From Parendozoicomonas sp. Alg238-R29 (GTDB lineage Bacteria; Pseudomonadota; Gammaproteobacteria; Pseudomonadales; Endozoicomonadaceae), in contig NZ_CAMZOG010000024.1 of assembly GCF_947331445.1 (NCBI RefSeq), forward strand, positions 1 to 55,749: a DNA stretch of 55,749 nt, in the 5' to 3' direction. Under the pieces are notes generated by a model that saw only the letters and a program-made list of their open reading frames with translations, did not search any database and was not told where the DNA came from. A program made the position numbers and the translations under genes. This document shows positions 45,314-53,799 of the stretch, one piece after another (within the stretch, counting starts at the first letter, position 1; every line of letters starts with the position of its first letter).

Positions 45314-46702
45314 TTACTTCTGAATGAGTCGGTAGTGTTCCAATAGCGCTGCGGCATTAACTTTCACTAATAAACCACCACAACTTTTCTTATCAACCGA
45401 TTGCTGATCAAGTGCACTACCAAGAGAAAGCCCGCCATCCACACTCTTTCGCTTCATTCCAGCAGTCATTAATGCTCTGTTTCCCTGAAAAAACTCCAGA
45501 AAGACTGCTGGCAGCTCATTAATTTTTAAAAACCGCTCTCCAGTGGCCGGACACAAAGCAAATAAACGATCTAAAGAAGCTCTATTCTCGTTTATACAAC
45601 GCAATGTGTGTAACGCAAAAATACCACAGCCGACATAATCCCTCTGCTGCAAAAAATCGGGAGCAATCACAGAAACCTGACAATCAGGAAAAGCTTTACC
45701 GATCTCCTTTTGAAGTGATTCTCTTGTTTTTTTAGCCACGCCACTATCTGGCTTTAGAGTCTCGTTAATAAATACCCGCACCTTTTTATCTTTGGCATTA
45801 AAACGGAGAATAACGGCGATGCAATGACAGGTTTTGGTCTCGAAGAGCATCTCACACTGAAAATTTTTACCCTTATTATCCAAGGCCTTCACATAGCTGG
45901 CCATATCAGGCAAGGAATAAAAACAGGGAATCTCTTTTTCAGTTTCCCGTTTAAAAATACAAGCTATCTCAGCTGCTGTGAGATGCGGCTCACCGGTTGC
46001 AGGTGAATCTGTTTTTGAAGCCGGAACTCCCTCTTGCAGCAAAGGCATAGGAACAGAGGTGATATTCTCAGGAAGCGCCCAGGACACCATCTCCCACGAT
46101 AACTTTCCATCAACCTCAGTACAGCAATAACAAATATTAGCTCCGGGTGGAATGGACTCCTGCTCCAGCTTCAGTCCACGCTTTCCTGCACACAACAGAA
46201 TTTCCCTGGGAGCATTATTAACAATGGTTATGAGTTTTCCCCGGTCACCTTCTTTCAGATTTGGAAGCTGTAAATTAAAAGGCCACTCACTGCCTTTATA
46301 AACAAAACCAGCATGACTGGAATTACCAAACTTCAACTGGCTCCCATTCTCTGTTACCGGTATCAACTCACTCTCTTTTTTCAGTTCGGCTGCAGGTGAA
46401 TGTTTATGCCAGCGCATAATTGTTCTTTCTACATCCGGCTGAGCTGCGCTGGGAAGCTTTCGCTGTTTTAACAGTGTTGATCGTTTGAGTTCATTAACCG
46501 ACAGCTGACTGCCAGCCAAGCCACTTAAAATAAATGCACCCGGTTTGATAGAAAGATCTTCCTTGAGCTCGTTTAAAATTTTAATTCGCTCAACTCGTGA
46601 GGAGACTCGCAGGGAGTGCCTCACTTTCATTGGAGGTGAATGAACTCTTTCTCGATAACGATTGGGAGGGTGTCTTACAGTCCTGGGAGATTTTCTGATC
46701 AT
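45314..46702 (-). CDS. YopJ-family serine/threonine acetyltransferase, candidate type III effector
   Basis: YopJ-family proteins are type III effectors that acetylate Ser/Thr/Lys of host signalling proteins; in studied members inositol hexakisphosphate activates them in host cells. In this 462-aa protein the catalytic triad fits: H293 (TCHCIAVIL), E314 (VFINETLKPDS) and C359 (YVGCGIFALHTL). The spacings of 21 and 45 compare with 19 and 44 in Yersinia YopJ (H109, E128, C172). FPDCQVSVIAPDFLQQRD before the Cys parallels YopJ's PDCHFSM stretch, and LPAVFLEFFQGNRAL near 398-411 parallels its LPVTFYKHTQGKKRL. Residues 1-60 are Arg/Ser-rich, suiting a secretion signal. Residues 60-240 are an unrecognised beta-rich region. 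There is no Sec signal. The gene looks more AT-rich than its neighbours, and IS debris lies nearby. A C48/Ulp1-like protease is the main alternative. No secretion-system genes are in the window. Confidence 0.78.
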   Translation of the reverse strand: MIRKSPRTVRHPPNRYRERVHSPPMKVRHSLRVSSRVERIKILNELKEDLSIKPGAFILSGLAGSQLSVNELKRSTLLKQRKLPSAAQPDVERTIMRWHKHSPAAELKKESELIPVTENGSQLKFGNSSHAGFVYKGSEWPFNLQLPNLKEGDRGKLITIVNNAPREILLCAGKRGLKLEQESIPPGANICYCCTEVDGKLSWEMVSWALPENITSVPMPLLQEGVPASKTDSPATGEPHLTAAEIACIFKRETEKEIPCFYSLPDMASYVKALDNKGKNFQCEMLFETKTCHCIAVILRFNAKDKKVRVFINETLKPDSGVAKKTRESLQKEIGKAFPDCQVSVIAPDFLQQRDYVGCGIFALHTLRCINENRASLDRLFALCPATGERFLKINELPAVFLEFFQGNRALMTAGMKRKSVDGGLSLGSALDQQSVDKKSCGGLLVKVNAAALLEHYRLIQK

Positions 46703-46770
46703 TAAATTGAGCCTTTGATCTATTAAAGACTAATAGACCAAAGACCCAACCAATAATTCTCTTACAGTAT

Positions 46771-46795
46771 TGTTAGCCCGGAATATGGGCTAACA
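46771..46795 (-). terminator. hairpin after the saccharopine-dehydrogenase-like gene
   Basis: TGTTAGCCC pairs with GGGCTAACA around a 7-base loop, 12 bases past the stop of the minus-strand reductase gene at 46807. T content downstream is low, so strength is uncertain. Confidence 0.55.
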
Positions 46796-46806
46796 AGGCG
46801 GTTACG

Positions 46807-48039
46807 TTATTCTACAACCTCAAAGCCCAACCCAGCGTGGGCAGTCAGGCGTTTGAACATACGCTCATCAAAGATTGTTGCTGTTGTCCAAAAGCCGCCT
46901 GCCTTCTCCTCTTTGGAAATATCCAGCGCAAGGCTTAACCCGGCCTGCCCCAACATTTTGCTGGTAGAACCATAGCCAGGGTCACGATCACCAGTGACTT
47001 TTGTTCGAAGCTCTTTGCCATCAGCGGTAAGGCCGACAAAACGCAGGTCGTAATAACCTTTTTGCTGAGCTTCAGGGGAAGGCCCCTCACCCGGTTTGGG
47101 CAGCATATAGCTTTCCATCAGCCAGCGTGTAGGTTTGATAACAGCGCCCACCATAAAGGCTCCCAAGCCTGCCACCATGGTTATAGCGGTCATCCGGCCT
47201 TTGAATTCACGACCGGTCAACATGGCTTCGTCATAGCGGAAATCAACACCATAAGCATTGCCAGACAAAGCATTAGAACGATGGACAACACGAGTATTAA
47301 TGGCTGCCATCACAAACGGGGCAGACCAACACTGAAAGTCTTTGTCAAACACTGCAGATTTCACATTACGCTGACGAGCAGTGAATGTGTGGTCAGGCGG
47401 GCAAATTGAATAAGGATTAGCCAGCTCTTTCCTGAGAGCTGGATTGGCAATCGCTTCCTTGGTGACATTGATAATGCTGGCAATAGTCCCGCCGGACGCA
47501 CCACCCTTGGCAGCTTTCACCCGCATTTTCACATCAGTACAGGGAGCGCCGAACTTCTCCTGAGCTGTTTTCTGCAGAAAAGCCACACCAAGATCAGAAG
47601 GGATGGAATCAAAACCACAGCAGTGAACAATACGGGCACCCGTCTGTTTTGCCTTGGCTTCAAACCGGTCCACCATACGTTTGATCCACTGGGTTTCACC
47701 GGTGAGGTCACAATAGTCCGTGCCATTTTCAACACAGGCTTTCACCAACGTGGTGCCATACAGCGCGTAAGGACCAACGGTTGAGATAACAACCTTGGTT
47801 TTTTTACACATGGCCTGCAGAGCGGCTTCATTGTCAGCATCGGCAATGAGCAAAGGAGTATCTGTAGCACCGGTTTCAGAACGAACCTGTTCCAGCTTGG
47901 TTTCCGAACGCCCAGCCATGGCCCAGGGCACTTTGTCTTCAGGGTGTTCGTTGAAGTGATCAACCAAATACTTCACCAGTATCTGCCCTACAAAACTGGT
48001 GGCTCCGAAAACAACCAGATCATATTGAGGAGTACTCAT
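46807..48039 (-). CDS. saccharopine dehydrogenase-like NAD(P)-dependent reductase
   Basis: This 410-aa oxidoreductase belongs to the saccharopine dehydrogenase / trans-acting enoyl reductase group. The N-terminal Rossmann motif is GATSFVGQILVKYL, followed by PWAMAGRSETKL and VVISTVGPYALYGTTLVKAC. GTDYCDLTGETQW and CCGFDSIPSDLGVAF are typical of the group. Some relatives act in lipid metabolism, but the substrate here cannot be told from sequence. It is divergent from pyrC. Confidence 0.88.
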   Translation of the reverse strand: MSTPQYDLVVFGATSFVGQILVKYLVDHFNEHPEDKVPWAMAGRSETKLEQVRSETGATDTPLLIADADNEAALQAMCKKTKVVISTVGPYALYGTTLVKACVENGTDYCDLTGETQWIKRMVDRFEAKAKQTGARIVHCCGFDSIPSDLGVAFLQKTAQEKFGAPCTDVKMRVKAAKGGASGGTIASIINVTKEAIANPALRKELANPYSICPPDHTFTARQRNVKSAVFDKDFQCWSAPFVMAAINTRVVHRSNALSGNAYGVDFRYDEAMLTGREFKGRMTAITMVAGLGAFMVGAVIKPTRWLMESYMLPKPGEGPSPEAQQKGYYDLRFVGLTADGKELRTKVTGDRDPGYGSTSKMLGQAGLSLALDISKEEKAGGFWTTATIFDERMFKRLTAHAGLGFEVVE

Positions 48040-48119
48040 AACTCAGCCTCTGTTATCGTTTTTATCGCGAGTTTTCGACTGCTAACTCTACGTGAAGCAT
48101 GACCTCTCTGCATCCCTGA

Positions 48120-48155
48120 GTTAGTATCTCCGCCACAGTTAATATCTCCGCCACA
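48120..48155 (+). repeat. 18-bp near-perfect tandem repeat upstream of pyrC
   Basis: GTTAGTATCTCCGCCACA (48120-48137) is followed by GTTAATATCTCCGCCACA (48138-48155), differing at one base. It lies between two divergent starts, 42 bases before the pyrC GTG, and could shift promoter or operator spacing. Confidence 0.9.
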
Positions 48156-48197
48156 GAGAGCTTCGCTCACTCTCAATACGCTAAAGGATGACAAGCA

Positions 48198-49229
48198 GTG
48201 CATATAACTCTCACCCGCCCTGATGATTTCCACCTGCACCTAAGAGATGGCGATGCACTGGCCACCACAGTTCCCGCTACGGCCAATACTTTTGGTCGCG
48301 CCATCATCATGCCGAACCTGAAACCACCGGTCACAACGGCAGCACAGGCGGCTGAATACAAACAACGGATTATGGCTCATGTTCCAGAAGGTTCTGGTTT
48401 TGATCCATTGATGACTCTGTACCTGACGGACCAAACCTCTCCAGAAATCATTCATGAAGCTCAGGCCGGTGGTGATGTTCGCGCGCTGAAACTTTATCCG
48501 GCCGGAGCTACAACGAACTCCGACTCAGGTGTAACCGCACTGGATAATGTTTTCCCAGCTCTGGAAGCCATGATTGATGCAGGCATACCTTTGCTGGTTC
48601 ATGGTGAAGTGACAGACTCAGATATTGATATTTTTGACCGGGAAAAAGTCTTTATCGATCGCCACCTGATTCCTCTGGTTACTCGTTACCCAGAACTGAA
48701 AGTGGTACTGGAACATATCACCACTGTGGACGCTGTGGCTTTTGTCAGTGAAACCGGTGCTAATGTTGCCGCAACGATTACTCCGCAACACTTGATGTAT
48801 AACCGTAATCATATGCTGGTGGGTGGTATTCGCCCTCACTACTACTGCCTGCCAATTCTGAAGCGCAATATTCATCAGCAGGCTCTGGTGAAAGCGGCTA
48901 CCAGTGGCGATTCCAAGTTTTTCCTGGGTACTGATTCCGCTCCCCATACCCAAGACACCAAGGAAACTTCCTGCGGCTGTGCTGGCTGCTACTCTGCCTT
49001 TGGTGCCATAGAACTCTATGCAGAAGTGTTCGAAAAAGAGAACGCTTTGGATAAGCTGGAAGGTTTTGCCAGCCACTTTGGCGCAGATTTCTATGATATT
49101 CCGCGAAACACAGATACCATTACCCTGGTGAAAAAAGAGCAACTGATTCCTGAGTCCATCCCCTTTGCAGGAAGTCAGGTCGTTCCTCTTAAGGCTGGAG
49201 AACATTTACAATGGTCCCGGTCTGTTTAA
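48198..49229 (+). CDS. pyrC: dihydroorotase
   Basis: PyrC cyclises N-carbamoyl-aspartate to dihydroorotate in pyrimidine synthesis. The 343-aa type II enzyme shows the metal-binding HxH in FHLHLRDGD, the carboxylated Lys in [15 protein letters not shown], further His ligands in LLVHGEVTD and LEHITT, and the catalytic Asp in LGTDSAPH. The GTG start at 48198 fits AAGGATG at 48184-48190 and the family start [12 protein letters not shown]. rnt follows 28 bases downstream. Confidence 0.97.
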   Translation: MHITLTRPDDFHLHLRDGDALATTVPATANTFGRAIIMPNLKPPVTTAAQAAEYKQRIMAHVPEGSGFDPLMTLYLTDQTSPEIIHEAQAGGDVRALKLYPAGATTNSDSGVTALDNVFPALEAMIDAGIPLLVHGEVTDSDIDIFDREKVFIDRHLIPLVTRYPELKVVLEHITTVDAVAFVSETGANVAATITPQHLMYNRNHMLVGGIRPHYYCLPILKRNIHQQALVKAATSGDSKFFLGTDSAPHTQDTKETSCGCAGCYSAFGAIELYAEVFEKENALDKLEGFASHFGADFYDIPRNTDTITLVKKEQLIPESIPFAGSQVVPLKAGEHLQWSRSV

Positions 49230-49257
49230 ATTGAATTACTCCGAATAAGGCAATGAT

Positions 49258-49887
49258 GTGAGCCATTCTGACCCGAAAACCCTGATGTCCGAACGTTTCC
49301 GGGGCTTTCTTCCAGTTGTTATTGACGTTGAAACTGGCGGTTTCAACGCCAAAACCGACGCGCTTCTGGAAATCGCCGCCGTAACCGTCGGTATGGACGA
49401 GCAGGGATTTGTCTTTCCGGAGTCCCGTGAGTCCAGTCATGTGGTCCCGTTTGATGGTGCGAATATTGAGAAATCCGCCATCGAGTTTATTGGTATTGAC
49501 CCATTCCACCCTCTGCGTATTGCTTCGCCGGAGGAGGAGATCCTCGGGACAATCTTCAAAACCGTTCGCAAGGCAATGAAACGTTACGGCTGTACCCGCG
49601 CGGTGCTGGTTGGCCACAATGCTTCGTTTGATCTTGGCTTCCTCAACGCAGCTGTGGAACGTTGCGATATCAAACGGAATCCATTCCATCCGTTCTCCTG
49701 CTTTGATACGGCAAGCCTCTCAGGGCTGGCATATGGCCAGACTGTTCTGGCTCGCGCCTGTGATGTGGCCGGTATTCCTTTCGATAAGGAAGAAGCTCAT
49801 TCAGCCCGTTACGACACTGACCGTACAGCAGAATTGTTCTGCGGCATTGTAAACCGCTGGAAAGAGCTGGGTGGCTGGATCGACTAA
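49258..49887 (+). CDS. rnt: ribonuclease T
   Basis: RNase T is a dimeric DEDD 3'-5' exoribonuclease that trims tRNA CCA ends and matures stable RNA 3' ends. The 209-aa protein shows the DxE of ExoI in [11 protein letters not shown], ExoII in [16 protein letters not shown] and ExoIII in [14 protein letters not shown], and ends KELGGW as in E. coli. It starts with GTG at 49258 after AATAAGG, giving an N-terminal extension like the E. coli protein; ATG 49285 is an alternative. Confidence 0.96.
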   Translation: MSHSDPKTLMSERFRGFLPVVIDVETGGFNAKTDALLEIAAVTVGMDEQGFVFPESRESSHVVPFDGANIEKSAIEFIGIDPFHPLRIASPEEEILGTIFKTVRKAMKRYGCTRAVLVGHNASFDLGFLNAAVERCDIKRNPFHPFSCFDTASLSGLAYGQTVLARACDVAGIPFDKEEAHSARYDTDRTAELFCGIVNRWKELGGWID

Positions 49888-49914
49888 CCCAGAGCATAAT
49901 TTCGCCTATTCACG

Positions 49915-49952
49915 AAACCCTGGTCGACCATTCTGCCGGGGTTTATTTTTTT
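49915..49952 (+). terminator. rho-independent terminator after rnt
   Basis: AAACCCTGG pairs with CCGGGGTTT (one T-G pair) around TCGACCATTCTG, then ATTTTTTT. It lies 28 bases past the rnt stop. Confidence 0.88.
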
Positions 49953-50345
49953 AGGGAATCAAACGCAAGGCACGTATCAATACCTACTTTTATTTTCAAC
50001 CCAAAGAACGGTATTGTGAAAAAGGGAGAATTATTCCAACGACGAGTAACATCATGAGATTGCCACCTTTTGCGGTGCTGTCGGCACCCGAACAATACAG
50101 TATAACTCTGTCAGCCTCTTTTGATTTGTCTGCTTCTCTGCACGCTTCCCACCTGTATCATCACTGATTGTTATTTTTGTCACGCCTGACAAAAGATCTG
50201 TGATCGGCTTCTGAGCCTTCAAATACTTTTACAACATGCCGGACCTTCCGAACTGAGCCATAGTTTGTTCTAAGCAGACTATTTTCAGGCTGCGTGATTA
50301 TTTAGCCGACAACAAGACTCATACAAAAACTCAGGTTTACTTTCA
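49953..50345 (+). other. non-coding spacer upstream of the antiporter gene
   Basis: I see no open frame with family resemblance here. The stretch contains one perfect inverted repeat (50175-50194, listed separately) and presumably the antiporter promoter. Confidence 0.5.
50175..50194 (+). promoter_or_regulatory. perfect inverted repeat upstream of the antiporter gene
   Basis: TTTTGTCA and TGACAAAA flank CGCC as a perfect 8-bp palindrome. It lies 151 bases before the ATG at 50346. It could be an operator for a dimeric regulator or a small terminator-like hairpin. Confidence 0.4.
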
Positions 50346-51665
50346 ATGAATGCAGTTGTGATTGCTGTTCTCGTAATGCTCGCCATGAGCCTGGCGCGCA
50401 TGAATGTTGTTCTGGCGTTACTCGTTGGTGCGATTACTGGCGGTATCGCCGGTGGCATGCCTATAGCTGATACTCTGGCCAGTTTCAGTGGCGGCCTGGC
50501 TAATGGTGCCAGTATTGCTTTGAGTTACGCATTGCTGGGTGCCTTTGCCATGGCAATTTCCAAGTCGGGAGTGCCAGTGGCTTTGGCTGGCCGTATTATC
50601 ACATTTATCCACAGTCGCCGCAGTGGTCACCGCTCAGCAGGCATTGCACTCATGCTATGCCTGATACTCATGGCCATCGCATCACAGAATATTATTCCTA
50701 TCCACATCGCTTTTATCCCTATTCTGGTGCCGCCCCTGCTTGGGCTATTAAGTAAACTTCAATTAGACCGCCGGGCCATAGCCTGCTGCCTGACTTTTGG
50801 TTTAACGGCTACCTACATGCTGTTGCCCATTGGCTTCGGAAATATCTACCTGATTGAAATTCTGGCAGGCAACCTGCGAACGAATGGTCTCGAAATCAGC
50901 AATAGCGCGATTCCTTCCGCCATGATGATTCCAGTATCCGGCATGTTTCTCGGGTTGTTAATTGCGGTTTTCTGGACTTATCGCAAGCCGCGTAATTATC
51001 GCACTGAAGATGAAAATGTTTCCGCCAATGATGTTCCAGAAAATATTTCTGCTACCAAAGTGGCAGGCATTGTTCTCGGTATCCTTGCAGCACTGATGGT
51101 ACAGCTTGGCAGTGGTTCTATGGCCATGGGAGCTTTAGCTGGCTGCATAACTATGCTGGTCTTCAAGGTGATGAAATGGCAAGAGGCAGATAACACCTTT
51201 ATCGATGGTATGAAAATGATGTCCTACTGTGGATTCATCATGATCAGTGCCGCCGGTTTTGCGGAAGTAATGCGCGCAACAGGAGATATTAATACGCTGG
51301 TCAGCTCAATCAGCGGACTGTTTGTAGGCCAACAAGCTTTGGGAATTCTTATGATGCTGGTTGTTGGCTTGTTGATTACTCTGGGCATTGGTTCATCTTT
51401 TTCTACTGTTCCCATTATTGCTGCGCTCTATGTGCCTTTAGGAATGGAAATGGGGCTCTCTCCTTTGGCTATCGCGGCCCTGGTTGGTACAGCTGGCGCT
51501 TTGGGAGACGCAGGCTCCCCTGCATCAGACTCCACAATAGGTCCCACCGCAGGATTAAATGCAGACGGCCAACACGACCACATTCGTGACTCCGTTCTGC
51601 CAACCTTTATCCACTTCAATATTCCACTGGTTCTGTTTGGCTGGCTGGCGGTGATGGTGCTGTAA
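50346..51665 (+). CDS. NhaC-like Na+/H+ antiporter family protein
   Basis: This is a 439-aa inner-membrane protein with about 11-12 hydrophobic helices, of the ion-transporter superfamily that includes NhaC and YuiF. The repeated features are LVGAITGGIAGGMPIADTL and SYALLGAFAMAISKSGVP in the first half, and the conserved GTAGALGDAGSPASDSTIGP near the C-terminus. A polar loop at about residues 215-235 is cytoplasmic or periplasmic. The ion or substrate is not determined by sequence; Na+/H+ exchange is the family annotation. It stands alone between terminator and spacer. Confidence 0.82.
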   Translation: MNAVVIAVLVMLAMSLARMNVVLALLVGAITGGIAGGMPIADTLASFSGGLANGASIALSYALLGAFAMAISKSGVPVALAGRIITFIHSRRSGHRSAGIALMLCLILMAIASQNIIPIHIAFIPILVPPLLGLLSKLQLDRRAIACCLTFGLTATYMLLPIGFGNIYLIEILAGNLRTNGLEISNSAIPSAMMIPVSGMFLGLLIAVFWTYRKPRNYRTEDENVSANDVPENISATKVAGIVLGILAALMVQLGSGSMAMGALAGCITMLVFKVMKWQEADNTFIDGMKMMSYCGFIMISAAGFAEVMRATGDINTLVSSISGLFVGQQALGILMMLVVGLLITLGIGSSFSTVPIIAALYVPLGMEMGLSPLAIAALVGTAGALGDAGSPASDSTIGPTAGLNADGQHDHIRDSVLPTFIHFNIPLVLFGWLAVMVL

Positions 51666-52270
51666 GAAAAACAGCTCAACCCTGGTAACCAGTGTCAGAT
51701 TGGCTATTGCCCGGATTGCATTATCAGGAGTTGCCCGTTTTGCGAAATCATCATCAGGGGGGAAGGAAAACTATATAGCCAAAGTACTGTGGATATATCT
51801 GTTAGCACATTACAGTCAATGGATGCTAACCCAGAATAATCACAGGGTTTCCCCCCTTAGAAACGGCTCTTGAAAGGCAAAACCACTCTGTAACAGCCGT
51901 GAATTATTGACTGCATTTTTCAATCCAGAGTCGGAGAAATATGTTTAGAAACTGAACAGCAAGAAGAGAAAAACAGAGAAGAATTATGAGGCTATCCCTT
52001 AAATATATGAAGTTAATTTCAACCCTGCAATAGCCAGCAAACTATTTTTTATAAAATGTGAGAAAAACAATGAACTTACTGTGTCAGCACTTGCCATCCC
52101 TGAAATTCTCAACACATAATCAAAGCAGGCCTGCCCGTAATCCATAGCTGTCTGGCAGTGCTGTAAGCTCATTTGAGCTGGTGGCCCTGACAAGGCCAAA
52201 CGTACCAACACCGGCCCTGCTTGTGATCCAAGTGCCGGCGCCGGTGACGTTAAGGGAAGAAGGAGCAGCT
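51666..52270 (+). other. 605-bp non-coding spacer before phoH
   Basis: I find no gene with recognisable features. A frame opens in phase with phoH from GTG 52181, but its translation there looks non-conserved. The region is AT-rich between 51900 and 52080 and may hold the phoH promoter or the remains of something lost. Confidence 0.45.
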
Positions 52271-53689
52271 ATGCATGACGCAGTGACGCTGGAACCAACC
52301 AAGTCGCCCCATCGCACGACCTATGTCCTGGACAGTAATGTCCTGATCCATGATCCCAACTCACTACTGAACTTCGAAGAACACCAGGTCATCATCCCTA
52401 TCACAGTTCTGGAGGAACTGGACAAGCTCAAAAACGGAAAACAGACAATAGCCGCCGACTGTCGTCAGGCTATTCGCTTGATAGACAGCATTGTTGGTTC
52501 AGCAACCCCCGAGGAGATTGAGAAAGGAGTTCCCATAACCCGCGGAGAAAAAAGTCCACCATCTGGCGCCCTGTCGATACAGATGAACAGTGCGCCACCT
52601 AATGTCACCATGCTTCCCACAGACCTCAACGACAATCGCATCATTAACGACATCTGCCACCTTCAACGCCAGCACCCGGAAGATGAGTTTGTGCTGGTTA
52701 CCAAAGATATCAATATGCGCCTCAAAGCCCGTGGCTGTGGCTTGATGGCCGAGGACTACCATAGCGATCAACAAATTTCTGATGTCAGCCTTTTACCCCG
52801 TGGATTCCTGGAACTGGATGGTAGTCTCTGGGATCGTCTCAACAAGGTAGAAACAGAACAGCATAAAGGCAGAACCCTGCATACCATTCCCAAACTGGAG
52901 GTTTTCGGGAATCCGGGCATAAACGAATTCATTCTCGACAAGCAGGACTTTGTCGGGCGAGTTGTCAGCACCTTCGTTGACGACAAGGGCGACGGCCAAC
53001 TCGTGCTTGAGCATATGGATCGGGAGAAACTCCTCCACCGCAAAGCCTGGGGTTTGCAGCCATTAGATATCCACCAAGCCCTGGCACTGCACCTGTTGCT
53101 GGATCCAGACATTCAACTGGTAAACCTGAACGGCCCGGCCGGCTCCGGTAAAACAATTCTCGCTCTGGCTGCCGCTATCGAGATGACTGTTGCCGACCAG
53201 CAGTACCGCAGGATTATTGCCACCCGCAGCACCAAAGGTCTGGACGAAGATATTGGTTATCTTCCTGGTACGGAAGCGGAAAAGATGGAACCCTGGTTAG
53301 GGGCCATTACCGATAATCTGGAAGCTTTGCACAACGATGATGAAAGTACCCGCAGTAGCGTGGATTACATCCTTGACCGGGTGCCCATTCAGTTCAAATC
53401 CCTGAACTACATCCGTGGTCGCAGCTTCCAGCACAGTCTCATTATTATTGATGAATGCCAGAACCTGACACCACACCAGATGAAAACCATCATCACCCGT
53501 GCAGGCTATGGCAGTAAGGTGATTTGCCTCGGCAATCTGGCGCAGATCGACACTCCCTACCTGAACCCGTCCAGTTCCGGACTCACCTATCTTACTCAAC
53601 GTTTTCGCAGTTTCGACCACGGAGGCATGATTCAACTCGAAGGAGTTCCCCGCTCTGCTTTAGCAGCTTTTGCTGAAGCCAATCTTTAA
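52271..53689 (+). CDS. PIN-PhoH protein (PhoH-like ATPase with RNase-type PIN domain)
   Basis: This protein fuses an N-terminal PIN domain (about residues 15-150, YVLDSNVLIHDPNSLLNF with acidic metal sites and FVLVTKDINMRLKARG) to a C-terminal PhoH P-loop ATPase (about 245-470, Walker A NGPAGSGKT, Walker B IIIDECQNLTPHQMK, RDxxR-type switch). Fusions of this type in other bacteria are RNA helicase-nucleases. ATG 52271 is chosen because AGGAG stands five bases upstream; the frame also opens at 52181. The 472-aa length fits PhoH2-type proteins. Confidence 0.92.
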   Translation: MHDAVTLEPTKSPHRTTYVLDSNVLIHDPNSLLNFEEHQVIIPITVLEELDKLKNGKQTIAADCRQAIRLIDSIVGSATPEEIEKGVPITRGEKSPPSGALSIQMNSAPPNVTMLPTDLNDNRIINDICHLQRQHPEDEFVLVTKDINMRLKARGCGLMAEDYHSDQQISDVSLLPRGFLELDGSLWDRLNKVETEQHKGRTLHTIPKLEVFGNPGINEFILDKQDFVGRVVSTFVDDKGDGQLVLEHMDREKLLHRKAWGLQPLDIHQALALHLLLDPDIQLVNLNGPAGSGKTILALAAAIEMTVADQQYRRIIATRSTKGLDEDIGYLPGTEAEKMEPWLGAITDNLEALHNDDESTRSSVDYILDRVPIQFKSLNYIRGRSFQHSLIIIDECQNLTPHQMKTIITRAGYGSKVICLGNLAQIDTPYLNPSSSGLTYLTQRFRSFDHGGMIQLEGVPRSALAAFAEANL

Positions 53690-53701
53690 TCACTGACGGC
53701 C

Positions 53702-53732
53702 CCAGCCGGATACAATTCCTGTATCTGGCTGG
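53702..53732. terminator. hairpin between convergent phoH and the acyl-CoA synthetase gene
   Basis: CCAGCCGGATAC pairs with GTATCTGGCTGG (one G-T pair) around AATTCCT. It lies 13 bases past the phoH stop. No T-run follows on the plus strand, but its position suggests a shared terminator. Confidence 0.55.
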
Positions 53733-53799
53733 AACCTGTACTCCTGTCATTTTGAACTTTGCTTAGGCGCCTGAATCGTATGCTGAATTGAGAACGCCC

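Noticed and set aside
51666-52270. hidden gene or IS remnant before phoH
   Set aside because: Some frames give readable peptides but none with a family signature; evidence is too thin.
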